DNA from: Actinoplanes flavus
GTDB taxonomy: Bacteria; Actinomycetota; Actinomycetes; Mycobacteriales; Micromonosporaceae
Assembly (NCBI RefSeq): GCF_017592555.1
Contig: NZ_JAGFNS010000009.1
Coordinates: forward strand, 62,001 to 126,000
Reading direction: 5' to 3'
Length of the DNA stretch: 64,000 nt
In this document: positions 1 to 8,644 of the stretch, in pieces
Position numbering within the stretch: the stretch's first letter is position 1
Layout: each line of letters begins with the position of its first letter
The notes under the pieces: model-generated
What the model was told of the DNA's origin: nothing
The model's database searches: none
What the model saw: the letters and a program-made list of their open reading frames with translations, nothing else
Made by a program: the position numbers and the translations under genes

Positions 1-2
1 AC

Positions 3-542
3 GCGTTCGAGGCGGCCCGCCGGGTCAAGCGGGAGGTGCGGTCGCGGCACGCCGCCGGCCCGTTCGCCAACGTGGTGCACGGCGCGCAGCGGCACGGTGA
101 GATGGCCCGGCAGGCCGGTCACCTGCTCGGCCGCTGTGCGGCGTGCGCGGAGCCGTTTCACTCGGACGAGCCGCCGCTCAACCCGCCACGGCCGCCGGGC
201 CGGGACTTCCGGGCGGACGCCGACCTCACCGCTCTGGTGGACGAGCTGTGGCCGCTCGTCCAGGGCGTGCCGGCCGATCCCGGCCCGGTGCGCCTGGACG
301 GCGACGACACCGGCCAGGCGGTCGTTCTCGGCTCCGACCCGGAGCAGACCCTCGACTCGACGGTCACCGCTTTGTGGCACGCGCTGCCCGGGGTCGAGCT
401 GCGCCACGCGGTGCTGCTCGTGATGCACGCCGGCTACTCCGGTGGCACCCCGGTCGCGGTGGGTGGCCGCCGGGCCCTCGACGACTGTCTCCGGATCCTG
501 CGCGCGCACGGCGTCCGTGCCTGCTGGCGGGGGCTCATCTGA
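3..542 (+). CDS. Hypothetical protein, 5' end outside window
   Basis: The reading frame is open from base 3, so the gene very probably begins upstream of the window; a GTG at 36 is the first possible internal start but nothing argues for it. About 180 codons are visible. The product is soluble, without membrane segments or a signal peptide, and has one CxxC pair (GRCAACAEPF). I do not recognise the family. It ends with TGA inside the last codons of the convergent esterase gene (8-bp tail-to-tail overlap). Coding is supported by strong third-position GC and the absence of stops. Confidence 0.6.
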   Translation, partial: AFEAARRVKREVRSRHAAGPFANVVHGAQRHGEMARQAGHLLGRCAACAEPFHSDEPPLNPPRPPGRDFRADADLTALVDELWPLVQGVPADPGPVRLDGDDTGQAVVLGSDPEQTLDSTVTALWHALPGVELRHAVLLVMHAGYSGGTPVAVGGRRALDDCLRILRAHGVRACWRGLI

Positions 543-1560
543 GCAGGCGGTTAGCCAGCCACTCGACGGCCATCGGGTAGCGGAAGCCGATGCCGCCGTG
601 CTTGGCCGGGAACAGCTCGAACGCGATCTTCTCCTCCGGTACGCCGATCCGCCGCAGACCGTCCCGGAACGCCTCGGCGCCCAGATCCAGGAACCACTCG
701 TCGCGGGTGCCGGCGTCGATCCAGACGGCGCGCAGGGAACGCAGCTCGTCGGCGTACCGGTCGATCATCCGGATCGGGTCCCACGCCAGCCAGCGCTCCC
801 ACAGCTCCGGTTTGAGCTGCCCGGTCCGGGGGTCGAACGGCAGCCGCGGGGTGCCGTCCGGGTCGGCGGAGAACGCCGCGGTGCAGCCCAGGAGGAGGCA
901 GAACGGCATGTCCTCCTCCTTGGTGAACGGCACCCGCGACTGGAAGTCCTTCCACCAGGCCAGGATGTCGCCGTCGTAGTCGCGCAGGTAGCGGACGCAC
1001 TTGCCGAAGTCGGGGAGGTAGCAGTACTCGTACAGGGCGTCGCCGGCGTGGGTGGCCAGGGCTCCGAACAGGTCGGGGCGCAGCATCGGGGTGATCATCG
1101 CGCCGAAGCCGCCGGACGACTTGCCGGTGATGGCCCGCGACTCACGGTCCGGCAACGTCCGGTAGTGGGCGTCGACGTACGGCACCACCTCGTCGCACAG
1201 GTAGGAGTGGTACTTGCCGGTGCCGGGCGAGTCGACGTACTGCGAGCCGCCGTAGGCCGTCCACGCGTCCACATAGACGAGCACGCATCCCGGCGCGCGC
1301 CCCTCGGCGAACACCCGGTCGGCGGTCTCGATGAACGGCTCCCGGAACGGCTCCCGGTTCCCCCACATGGTGACCTGGCCCGAGTAGCCCTGGATGACGT
1401 AGATGCTCGGGCACCGTTGGTCGCCCTGCTCGTAGCCGGGCGGGGTGTAGACCCACAGCGGCCGCACGTGCGGATCGCCGAGCGGATTGTCCCGCAGCAA
1501 CCGCGACTCGATCGTGTCCTGATGCAGGGTGCCGGCGAGTTCACTGGTCCAAATCGACAT
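535..1560 (-). CDS. Putative esterase (alpha/beta hydrolase, esterase-D/enterochelin esterase-like)
   Basis: A 341-residue protein with the fold of the putative-esterase family (enterochelin esterase/esterase D type). The nucleophile elbow is GKSSG at residues 146-150 (Ser148) and the likely catalytic His is in AKHGG (His321); an Asp around 285-290 (IDAGTRDEW) would complete the triad. No signal peptide is visible, so a cytoplasmic role is likely. The substrate is unknown. It is divergent from the acyltransferase gene, with only 26 bp between the start codons and no clear ribosome site, so leaderless transcripts are possible. Family assignment is firm; specificity is not. Confidence 0.8.
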   Translation of the reverse strand: MSIWTSELAGTLHQDTIESRLLRDNPLGDPHVRPLWVYTPPGYEQGDQRCPSIYVIQGYSGQVTMWGNREPFREPFIETADRVFAEGRAPGCVLVYVDAWTAYGGSQYVDSPGTGKYHSYLCDEVVPYVDAHYRTLPDRESRAITGKSSGGFGAMITPMLRPDLFGALATHAGDALYEYCYLPDFGKCVRYLRDYDGDILAWWKDFQSRVPFTKEEDMPFCLLLGCTAAFSADPDGTPRLPFDPRTGQLKPELWERWLAWDPIRMIDRYADELRSLRAVWIDAGTRDEWFLDLGAEAFRDGLRRIGVPEEKIAFELFPAKHGGIGFRYPMAVEWLANRLLR

Positions 1561-1586
1561 GAAGGTCAGTCAACTATCTTTTTCCG

Positions 1587-2771
1587 ATGACCGCACCAAG
1601 GATGGCGTGGCTCGACGGGCTGCGCGCCGTCGCCGTACTGCTGGTGATCTATGCGCATCTGACCCGCTTCGTCTTCACCGATCTGCGCGCGGTCACCGGT
1701 GAGTGGCTGCACGCCGGCACCGCCGGGGTGATGCTGTTCTTCCTGGTCAGCGGCTACATCATTCCGGCCTCATTGGAGCGGCACGGCGATCTGCGCGCGT
1801 TCTGGCTGAGCCGGGCCCGCCGTCTGCTGCCGCTCTACCTGGCCGTGATCGCGGTCCTGGTGGTCGCCCACCCGCCCGCGAACGTCGGCTCCACGGCGGT
1901 GGGCCACGCGACCATGCTGCCGTTCCTGCTGGGTGTGCCGCTGGTCACGCCGGTGTTCTGGACGCTCTCCTTCGAGATGGCCTTCTACCTTCTCGTGACG
2001 ACCCTTTTCACGGTACGGGCGCAGCGTTCCCTCCTCCCACCGGTGATCCTGGCCGTGCTCGGCGCGGCGACGGCCCCGCTGGTCCCGCTGCGGCTGGGTG
2101 AGATCGCGGTGCCCGGCGCGGTGATCCTGGCGGCCGGGCTGGCCGGGGTGCTGTCCGGTCGACGCCGGGCGGAGATCGCGGGCGGACTGCTGCTGGGCGC
2201 GCTGACACTCGGCCTGCTGCTGTTCGACATGGACCCGGCGCACGCCCGCGACGGCCTGCTGATCGTGGCCGTGATGTTCACCGGCTCGGTGATCCACCGC
2301 GCCGACCACGGCCACACGTCATGGCGGCGGGCGACCGTGGTGATCGCCGTGGTGGCGGCCGCGCTGCTGACCGTCTGGCTCGGTGAGCTGGCCGCCCTGA
2401 ACGCGCTCACCCCGCGTTACGTGACCCGCTCGGTGCTCACCCTCCTGACCTTCGCCGGCGCCTTCGCGGCCGGCCGCCTTCTGCGCCGTCGGCACACGCC
2501 CCGCTGGCTGGCCCGGATCGGTGTGCTCAGCTATTCGATCTACCTGGTCCACTTCGTGGTGATCGAGCTGGCCGGCCCGGTCCTGCGTTCCCGCGTGCCC
2601 GATCCTCTGCTGGCGGCCGCCTATCTGGCCACCGTCCTGGGCATCTCGTGGCTCACCCACCGTTACATCGAGGTCCCCGGCCAGCGCCTGGGCGCGCGCC
2701 GTCCGGACCCGGCGGTGAAGGACCAGAATCCCCACCCCCCTTCCCGGTACGCCCGGCCCCGTCCCCCATGA
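1587..2771 (+). CDS. Acyltransferase family 3 membrane protein (OafA/YrhL-like)
   Basis: A 394-residue integral membrane protein of acyltransferase family 3, which transfers acyl groups from the cytoplasm to sugars or other envelope molecules. Near the N-terminus it shows the family pattern LDGLRAVAVLLVIYAH (residues 9-24, including the conserved His), then the loop RARRLLPLY and about ten hydrophobic segments. Length is typical of a stand-alone family member without the SGNH domain. The acceptor is unknown; polysaccharide or antibiotic decoration are both possible. The final 13 codons (Pro/Arg-rich) lie inside the left arm of the dispersed inverted repeat, so the C-terminus is partly encoded by repeat DNA. 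Confidence 0.85.
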   Translation: MTAPRMAWLDGLRAVAVLLVIYAHLTRFVFTDLRAVTGEWLHAGTAGVMLFFLVSGYIIPASLERHGDLRAFWLSRARRLLPLYLAVIAVLVVAHPPANVGSTAVGHATMLPFLLGVPLVTPVFWTLSFEMAFYLLVTTLFTVRAQRSLLPPVILAVLGAATAPLVPLRLGEIAVPGAVILAAGLAGVLSGRRRAEIAGGLLLGALTLGLLLFDMDPAHARDGLLIVAVMFTGSVIHRADHGHTSWRRATVVIAVVAAALLTVWLGELAALNALTPRYVTRSVLTLLTFAGAFAAGRLLRRRHTPRWLARIGVLSYSIYLVHFVVIELAGPVLRSRVPDPLLAAAYLATVLGISWLTHRYIEVPGQRLGARRPDPAVKDQNPHPPSRYARPRPP

Positions 2772-3061
2772 TCCAGGGCCGTTCCGCCGAGCCACGCGAT
2801 CCGCTGCCACTCCCGCCTGTGCCGCGCCCGCCGGGCTGAGCTCGGTGGTCCAGCCGGCAGTGAGAGCTGTTCGGACGCGCTTGAGACAACGCTGAAAGCC
2901 AGCCGGACCTGACCCGTGCGGCGCCCGGGCACGGATGGGCTGGACCACCGATCTACGCCCGGCGGGCGCGGCACAGGCGGGAGTGGGCAGCGGCTCGCGC
3001 CGACCGGGCGGGACTGCCCTGATGAGGCGGGACGGCGTCACGCGTACCGGGAAAGGGGTGG
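2732..3061. repeat. Large inverted repeat (family R1), arms of about 124 bp
   Basis: The left arm (2732-2855) and right arm (2938-3061) are imperfect reverse complements along their full length, with an 82-bp spacer. The best-conserved core includes TGCCGCGCCCGCCGGGC, followed by a GGTGGTCCAGCC end. The left arm overlaps the 3' end of the acyltransferase gene and the right arm stops 26 bp before the stop codon of the next gene. A similar single arm lies at 28377-28495 and core fragments lie near 13197. No ORF or transposase is inside. It fills the whole gap between two convergent genes. Confidence 0.85.
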
Positions 3062-3087
3062 ACTTTGATCTTGTCTGTCCAGGGTTT

Positions 3088-4242
3088 TCAGAGGTGGCCG
3101 TCGAGCCAGGTGAAGGCGTCGTCCTGCATCTCGGCGGTGAAGACGTGGCCGAGGCCGGGCCACGTCTTCGTGCGCAGGCGGGATCCGGCGTGCTGGGAGG
3201 ACCAGACGGCGGCCATCTTCGCGTGGGCGACGGCGATGCCCTCGGGGGTGAAGAGGGGGTCGAGTTCGCCGTCGGTCAGGTACATCGGGCGCGGGGCGGC
3301 GAGGCTCGCCACGTCGGGGATGTCGAGGTGGCGGTAGAGGCCGGGATGCAGCATGTAGAACGCTGACTGGCCACGGAGCGTGTTGTTGCCGGGCACCATC
3401 ATCTCCTTGAGGCCGGTCATCCAGCAGGCGGAGACGGTCGCCGCGATGTGGTCGGAGAGGGCGGCTACCTGCCACGCACGGTAACCGCCCATGGAGAAGC
3501 CGACCGCGGCGACCCGGTGCGGATCGACCTCGGGCAGGGTGGACAGCAGGGCGGCGGCACGGGCGTCCTCGCGGGCCATCAGGCCGGCCGGCGACGAGCC
3601 GAGGTGGTAGAGGTTGCTCGCCAGCGCCTGCTGGCTCTCGTAGGTGAGGCCGCCGCGGTCGCCCCAGCCGAGGGCGTCGACGGCGAGGACGGCGTAGCCG
3701 CGGGAGGCCAGGTGGTCGCCGACGAAGCGGCCGCTGAAGTAGCGGTCGGCCCAGGCCTGGGCGGAGGCCCGGCGGGTGTCGTCGTACCAGGGTTCGATCA
3801 GCTTCTCCTTGCCGATGTCGAACCTCGCGCCGTGGTCGTGCAGCAGCAGGGCGGCCGGGAACGGGCCGGGGCCGTCGGGGATCAGCATGGTGGCGCGGAC
3901 GCGGCTGTTCCGGGTGACGTTGAAGATCAGCTGACGGCGGCGGTACCCGGGCGCCGGCTGCTCGTCGACGATCTCGGGCCGGAAGGGGGTGTGGTCGGCG
4001 GGCTCGCAGAGCAGCGTCTCGAACTGGGCGCGGGCGCGGCGCTTCCAGGACCGGAAGTCGGGGTGGCGGGTGCGCGACCAGGCGAGGGGGAAGGTGAGCT
4101 CGTCCCGGAGGCGCTCGTAGTAGACCGGAAGGTTGCCGGTGATCACGGAGGGGCCCTCGAAACCGGCCGCCGCCCGCGCCTCGGCGACGTGCGGGGCGGC
4201 GAGCGCCACCGCGGATAGGGAGATCACGGAACGCCGCTTCAT
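3088..4242 (-). CDS. Secreted alpha/beta hydrolase (acetyl-xylan-esterase/dienelactone-hydrolase-like)
   Basis: A 384-residue protein starting at the ATG preceded by AGGAGG; a longer frame upstream lacks such a site. The N-terminus MKRRSVISLS followed by a hydrophobic stretch looks like a Tat-type signal, suggesting export. The catalytic residues are readable: GFSMG at 248-252 (Ser250), Asp328 in GELDPL and His366 in GLGHVF. The family resembles large Abhydrolase_7 or acetyl-xylan esterase members, so a carbohydrate or ester substrate is plausible. The neighbouring chitinase, transcribed in the same direction, fits a secreted polymer-degrading set, but its own terminator lies between them. 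Confidence 0.8.
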   Translation of the reverse strand: MKRRSVISLSAVALAAPHVAEARAAAGFEGPSVITGNLPVYYERLRDELTFPLAWSRTRHPDFRSWKRRARAQFETLLCEPADHTPFRPEIVDEQPAPGYRRRQLIFNVTRNSRVRATMLIPDGPGPFPAALLLHDHGARFDIGKEKLIEPWYDDTRRASAQAWADRYFSGRFVGDHLASRGYAVLAVDALGWGDRGGLTYESQQALASNLYHLGSSPAGLMAREDARAAALLSTLPEVDPHRVAAVGFSMGGYRAWQVAALSDHIAATVSACWMTGLKEMMVPGNNTLRGQSAFYMLHPGLYRHLDIPDVASLAAPRPMYLTDGELDPLFTPEGIAVAHAKMAAVWSSQHAGSRLRTKTWPGLGHVFTAEMQDDAFTWLDGHL

Positions 4243-4308
4243 GGGATTCCTCCTGATCGATGAAATCCGTACGCTAGAAAGCCCTTTCCCGCATGTCAAC
4301 AGAATGGT

Positions 4309-4343
4309 GCCACCCTTCCCGGGGACGGCCCGGGAAGGGTGGC
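4309..4343 (-). terminator. Hairpin terminator of the chitinase gene
   Basis: A perfect 15-bp stem (4309-4323 paired with 4329-4343) with a 5-nt loop lies 11 bp beyond the chitinase stop codon. There is no long T tract, which is usual for terminators in very GC-rich actinobacteria. Confidence 0.75.
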
Positions 4344-4353
4344 GGAGAGGAGC

Positions 4354-5670
4354 TCAGCGACCCTGGAGGGCCTTGACGTTGTCGCCGAAGGTCCAGCCCT
4401 TCGACCCGTCCCAGTTGATCGACCAGGTCATCAGGCCCTTGAGACCGGGGACGCTGTTGTACGCCTGCGACACCAGGGCCGGCGTCATGTACCCGCCGCC
4501 GGCGCCGGTCTGGGCGGGCAGCCCGGGGACCTGCTTGTCGACCGGGATCCGGATGGTCGTGCCCTGGATGGTGAGGCCGTTGGCGAGGCACTGGGTCTGG
4601 ACGGTGAAGCCCTGCACGGTGCCGGCCGAGTAGGAGTCGCCGGCGCAGCCGTACATGCTGCCGTTGTAGTACTGCATGTTGAGCCACCACAGGCGGCCGT
4701 TGTCCAGGTACTTCTTGATGATCGGCAGGTACGAGCCCCAGATCGAGCCGTAGGTGACGCTGCCGCCGGTCACGTACGCCGTCTCCGGCGCCATGGTGAG
4801 GCCGAAGTTCGACGGCATGGCCGCCAGCACCCCGTCGATGATGCGGATCAGGTTCGCCTGCGAGGTGGACAGGGTGGTGATGCTGCCGCTGCCGGTGAGC
4901 CCGGTCTCGATGTCGATGTCGATACCGTCGAAGTTGTACTGCTTCAGGATCGGCACGATGGTCGCCACGAACCGGTCGGCGACGGCGCTGGAGCTCAGGT
5001 CGATGCCGGCGGCCGCGCCACCGATGGACATCAGGACGGTGGCGCCCTGGGCCTTGGCCGCGCAGATCTCGGCGGCGGTCGGGACCTTGACCCCGGCGTC
5101 CATCCCGTTCTCCCACAGGACGGTGCCGTCCGAGCGGATCACCGGGAAGGCGGCCATCAGCACGTTGTAGCCGTGCTGGGTGATCCGGCTGTCGTTGACC
5201 GGGATCCAGCCGAGGCCGGGGTGCACGCCGTTGGAGGCGCCGTCCCAGTTCTCCCAGTAGCCCTGGAGGACCTTGCCGGCCGGGCGGCCGCGCAGCCCGC
5301 ACCCGACGGGGGTCGACGGGGAGGTGGACGGGCTGACCGAGACCGAAGGAGACGGGCTCGCCGAAGACGAGGAGACCGACGGCGACGGCGAGGGGGTGCC
5401 GCCGCCCGTGCAGGCGCCCAGCGACTTCCACAGCGATGGGGTGGCGGCCGGGTTCCACCCGGCGCCGACGTGCGCCGTGTGGGTGACCAGCGCTTGGTAC
5501 AGGTTGGACTGGTAGGTGACCTGGGTGCCCGCGGTGTAGGTGTTGCCCTCCGCCCACACGGTCGTGGAGCAGGTGACGGCCGCGTTGCCGGTGGCGGTGA
5601 AGGCCACTGCCGAGCCCAGCACCACCCCCGCTCCGACGACCACGGCCAGCAACTTTCGGCGCAGCCTCAT
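4354..5670 (-). CDS. Secreted GH18 chitinase with N-terminal chitin-binding module
   Basis: A 438-residue exported chitinase that hydrolyses beta-1,4-GlcNAc bonds with retention. It has a Sec signal peptide (1-31), a CBM5/12-type carbohydrate-binding module (about 36-86, with W39, Y54 and W81 positions), a Ser/Pro linker (92-120) and a GH18 catalytic domain (about 130-438). The catalytic signature FDGIDIDIE is at 247-255, with Glu255 as acid/base, and the SxGG strand motif is at 215-218. Its organisation matches Streptomyces ChiC/ChiD-like family-18 enzymes of subclass A without an inserted domain. A GAGGAG site precedes the ATG. An 11-bp inverted repeat overlaps the start codon and may be an operator. 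Confidence 0.93.
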   Translation of the reverse strand: MRLRRKLLAVVVGAGVVLGSAVAFTATGNAAVTCSTTVWAEGNTYTAGTQVTYQSNLYQALVTHTAHVGAGWNPAATPSLWKSLGACTGGGTPSPSPSVSSSSASPSPSVSVSPSTSPSTPVGCGLRGRPAGKVLQGYWENWDGASNGVHPGLGWIPVNDSRITQHGYNVLMAAFPVIRSDGTVLWENGMDAGVKVPTAAEICAAKAQGATVLMSIGGAAAGIDLSSSAVADRFVATIVPILKQYNFDGIDIDIETGLTGSGSITTLSTSQANLIRIIDGVLAAMPSNFGLTMAPETAYVTGGSVTYGSIWGSYLPIIKKYLDNGRLWWLNMQYYNGSMYGCAGDSYSAGTVQGFTVQTQCLANGLTIQGTTIRIPVDKQVPGLPAQTGAGGGYMTPALVSQAYNSVPGLKGLMTWSINWDGSKGWTFGDNVKALQGR

Positions 5671-5721
5671 GTGAACTCCTCGACGGCGTACGAGTGTGTG
5701 AGCACATCCTGGAGTTCACAT
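5669..5721. promoter_or_regulatory. 11-bp inverted repeat over the chitinase start (candidate operator or mRNA hairpin)
   Basis: ATGTGAACTCC (5669-5679) and GGAGTTCACAT (5711-5721) are perfect reverse complements separated by 31 bp. The inner copy overlaps the chitinase start codon and the last bases before it; the outer copy lies in the 60-bp promoter gap. Either a dimeric repressor site or a translation-masking hairpin is possible. It does not look like the DasR-type ACTGGTCTAGACCACT element. Confidence 0.55.
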
Positions 5722-5730
5722 ACGTAAATA

Positions 5731-6801
5731 TCAAGGGTTCTTAACAGTAAATTTGAGTGGTAGTCCCACGAAGGCGGCGAACGGCTCCAGAGCCGCCCGT
5801 GCGTCGTCGAGATCGAACTCGGCCATCGGCTGCACCGTCACGGTGACCGCCGTCTTCCCCAGCGTGCGTTTCCAGGTGGCCATCACCCGGCCGTCACGCA
5901 CCAACGTGGACTGGAAGACGCCGTTGCCGCCCGGCACCACCCGGGCCAGCTGCTCGGCGGTGGCCATCATCGACCGGTCCTTGTAACCCAGCAGGAACTC
6001 GTCGAAGCCCGGCAGCGCCCACCAACCGGTCACCGGGCCGGCGTCGAGCACCGCCGGATCGGCCCACATCGCCACGCCCTCGACATCGACGGCTGTCAGC
6101 CCGGCGGCCGCCACCCCGGCCCGCGCGTCGGTCACCGTCAACCCGGTCCAGCCGGCGAAGTCCTTGATCGTGGTGGGACCGTGCGACCGGAAGTAGCGGT
6201 GGGCCAGGATCGCCAGCGCCTCCTCCCGGGACGGGTCGTTGCGCTTCTTCGCCCAGTCGTCGAGCAGCACGAACGTCTGCTCGGCCCCCTCGTTGGGCGC
6301 GATCGCCGTCACGCCGCGCTGGGCCGCGAACCACAACAGGTGGTAACCGCGCTGCCCGGAGACCTCGACCCCGCCCTCCCGGAGGGCGGCCAGGCACCAG
6401 GACCGCGTCCGCCGGCCGCCGCCGGCCAGCGCCGACCCGAGAATCTCCACCGCCCGCTCGGCGTCGTCGCCGCTGAGGCCGATCTGCTCGCGCCGCTTGG
6501 CCGCGCCGGCCAGCGCGCGCACCCCGGTCAGCTCCAGCATCCAGTGGGCGTCGGCCGAGGGCACGAGATGGACCGTGCCGCGCATCGGCCAGGTCCGCAC
6601 GACGTCGCCCCGCTCGGTCGCCGCCACCACCTCGGGCAGGGTGGTGCCGGGGAGGCGGGCGCCGAGCGACCAGAGGACGCTGTTGAGATCCTGCGCCTGC
6701 ATGGCGCCGAACCACTCCGCGACACCCAGCACGTCGGGCTGGGAGCGCGGGCCGAGAAGAAGGCTCGTCATACGAAGGCTCAGGGCCGTGTTCACGTCCA
6801 C
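5731..6801 (-). CDS. Winged-helix HTH_42 protein, AlkZ/YcaQ-like DNA glycosylase
   Basis: A 356-residue protein of the HTH_42 (PF06224) family, whose characterised members AlkZ and YcaQ/AlkX are DNA glycosylases that excise bulky or cross-linked alkylated bases. The family catalytic QxQ motif is visible as Gln35-Ala-Gln37 in MQAQDLNSVLWSL. Later conserved blocks include TWPMRGTVHLV (about 69-80) and LPGFDEFLLGYKDR near the C-terminus. The start is a GTG at 6801; an ATG at codon 11 is an alternative, and neither has a strong ribosome site. No toxin biosynthesis genes are adjacent, so a general genome-maintenance role is more likely than self-resistance. Confidence 0.75.
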   Translation of the reverse strand: MDVNTALSLRMTSLLLGPRSQPDVLGVAEWFGAMQAQDLNSVLWSLGARLPGTTLPEVVAATERGDVVRTWPMRGTVHLVPSADAHWMLELTGVRALAGAAKRREQIGLSGDDAERAVEILGSALAGGGRRTRSWCLAALREGGVEVSGQRGYHLLWFAAQRGVTAIAPNEGAEQTFVLLDDWAKKRNDPSREEALAILAHRYFRSHGPTTIKDFAGWTGLTVTDARAGVAAAGLTAVDVEGVAMWADPAVLDAGPVTGWWALPGFDEFLLGYKDRSMMATAEQLARVVPGGNGVFQSTLVRDGRVMATWKRTLGKTAVTVTVQPMAEFDLDDARAALEPFAAFVGLPLKFTVKNP

Positions 6802-6834
6802 GACCCTGAGCCTAGAAGCGGGGTACGACAGAAA

Positions 6835-8466
6835 TCAGCGGCCGCGCTGGGACCGGTACCGCTTGATCAGTGTGTTCGTCGACGAGTCGGCGTCGGCGGC
6901 GGGCGCGGCGGACGAGGTCAGCTTCGGCGCCAGCTGGTTGGCCATCACCTTGCCGAGCTCGACACCCCACTGGTCGAACGAGTTGATCTCCCAGATCACG
7001 CCCTGCGTGAAGGTGATGTGTTCGTAGAGCGCCACCAGCTGCCCGAACGTCGCCGGCGTCAGCTTCTCCGCCAGGATCGTGGTGGTCGGATGGTTGCCCT
7101 GCATCACCCGGTGCGGCGCCACCTTCGGGTCGGTGCCCTCGGCCTGCACCTGCTCCAGCGTCCGACCGAAGGCCAGCGCCCCGGTCTGGGCCAGGAAGTT
7201 CGACATGAACAGGTCGTGCATCTCGCCGATGTCGTGGTTCGGCACGCTGAAACCGATGAAGTCCGCCGGGATCAGCTTGGTGCCCTGGTGGATCAGCTGG
7301 TAGAAGGCGTGCTGGCCGTTGGTGCCGGGCTCGCCCCAGAACACCTCGCCGGTCTGGAAGGTGACCGGCTCGCCGGACAGCCGCACCGACTTGCCGTTGC
7401 TCTCCATGGTGAGCTGCTGGAGGTAGGCGGCGAACCGGTGAAGGTACTGCGCGTAGGGCAGCACGGCGTGCGACTGCGCGCCGAGGAACGTGTCGTACCA
7501 GACGTTGAGCAGGCCGAGCAGGGCCGGGACGTTCTCCTCCAGCGGGGCGCTGCGGAAGTGCTCGTCGACGGCGTGGTAGCCGGAGAGCATCTCGGCGAAG
7601 CGCTCCCGGCCGATCGCGATCATGACGGAGAGGCCGACCGCGGACGGCAGCGAGTAGCGGCCGCCGACCCAGTCCCAGAAGCCGAACATGTTCGCCGTGT
7701 CGATGCCGAAGTCGGCGACCTTCGCGGCGTTGGTGCTGACCGCCACGAAGTGCCTGGCGACCGCCTCGTCTCCCGACGCGAGGCCCTTGAGCAGCCAGGA
7801 TCGCGCCTCTTTGGCGTTGGTCAGCGTCTCCTGGGTGGTGAAGGTCTTGGACACCACGATGAACAGGGTGGTGGCCGGGTCCAGGTCGCGGGTCTTCTCG
7901 AACAGGTCGGTGGGGTCGATGTTGGAGACGAACCGGCACTCGATGTCGCGCTGCGCGTAGTCCTTCAGCGCCTCGTAGGCCATCACGGGGCCCAGGTCGG
8001 AGCCGCCGATGCCGATGTTCACCACGGTCCTGATGCGCTGGCCGGTGGAGCCCTTCCACTCCCCGGAGCGGACCTTCTCCGCGAAGGCGCCCATCCGGTC
8101 CAGCACCTCGTGCACGTCGGCCACCACGTCCTGGCCGTCGACCACGAGCGAGGCGTCGCGCGGCAGCCGCAGCGCGGTGTGCAGGACGGCCCGGTCCTCG
8201 GTGATGTTGATGTGCTCGCCGGAGAACATCGCGGTGACCCGCTCGGCCAGCCTCGCCCGCCGGGCCAGCGCGAACAGGGCGCTCAGCACCTCGTCGGTGA
8301 CCAGGTTCTTGCTGTAGTCGACATACAGCCCGGCGACCTCGGCGGCGTAGCGCTCGCCGCGCTGCGGGTCGCTGCCGAACAGGTCACGCAGATGCACCGC
8401 CGAGAACTTCTCGGCGAGCCCCTGGAGGCTCTGCCACTCGGCGCTGTCGGAAACGCGTTCGCTCAT
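6835..8466 (-). CDS. pgi: Glucose-6-phosphate isomerase
   Basis: This encodes the 543-residue cytoplasmic isomerase that interconverts glucose 6-phosphate and fructose 6-phosphate in glycolysis and gluconeogenesis. Family signatures are plain: [10 protein letters not shown] near one third of the protein, and [18 protein letters not shown] containing the catalytic His region. The ATG at 8466 is preceded by GGGAGAG and gives the usual family length; the frame stays open a further 141 codons upstream, but that part is low-quality sequence. The gene stands alone, divergent from the SWIM gene with 178 bp between starts. Confidence 0.96.
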   Translation of the reverse strand: MSERVSDSAEWQSLQGLAEKFSAVHLRDLFGSDPQRGERYAAEVAGLYVDYSKNLVTDEVLSALFALARRARLAERVTAMFSGEHINITEDRAVLHTALRLPRDASLVVDGQDVVADVHEVLDRMGAFAEKVRSGEWKGSTGQRIRTVVNIGIGGSDLGPVMAYEALKDYAQRDIECRFVSNIDPTDLFEKTRDLDPATTLFIVVSKTFTTQETLTNAKEARSWLLKGLASGDEAVARHFVAVSTNAAKVADFGIDTANMFGFWDWVGGRYSLPSAVGLSVMIAIGRERFAEMLSGYHAVDEHFRSAPLEENVPALLGLLNVWYDTFLGAQSHAVLPYAQYLHRFAAYLQQLTMESNGKSVRLSGEPVTFQTGEVFWGEPGTNGQHAFYQLIHQGTKLIPADFIGFSVPNHDIGEMHDLFMSNFLAQTGALAFGRTLEQVQAEGTDPKVAPHRVMQGNHPTTTILAEKLTPATFGQLVALYEHITFTQGVIWEINSFDQWGVELGKVMANQLAPKLTSSAAPAADADSSTNTLIKRYRSQRGR

Positions 8467-8644
8467 CTCTCCCACTCCGAACCTGGACGACGCAGAAATC
8501 GTGGCACGATCCGGTGCCCGGCACCCGCGAACCGGCCGGGTCGTTACCCTGCCCGCGAGGTTAGTCCCCGTCCAGGGCCGGTGTACCCGGGTGTCCCCCT
8601 TCTCACTCCGTTGAACCGGCCGCGTCGTTTCGGGGCTTTCGAAA

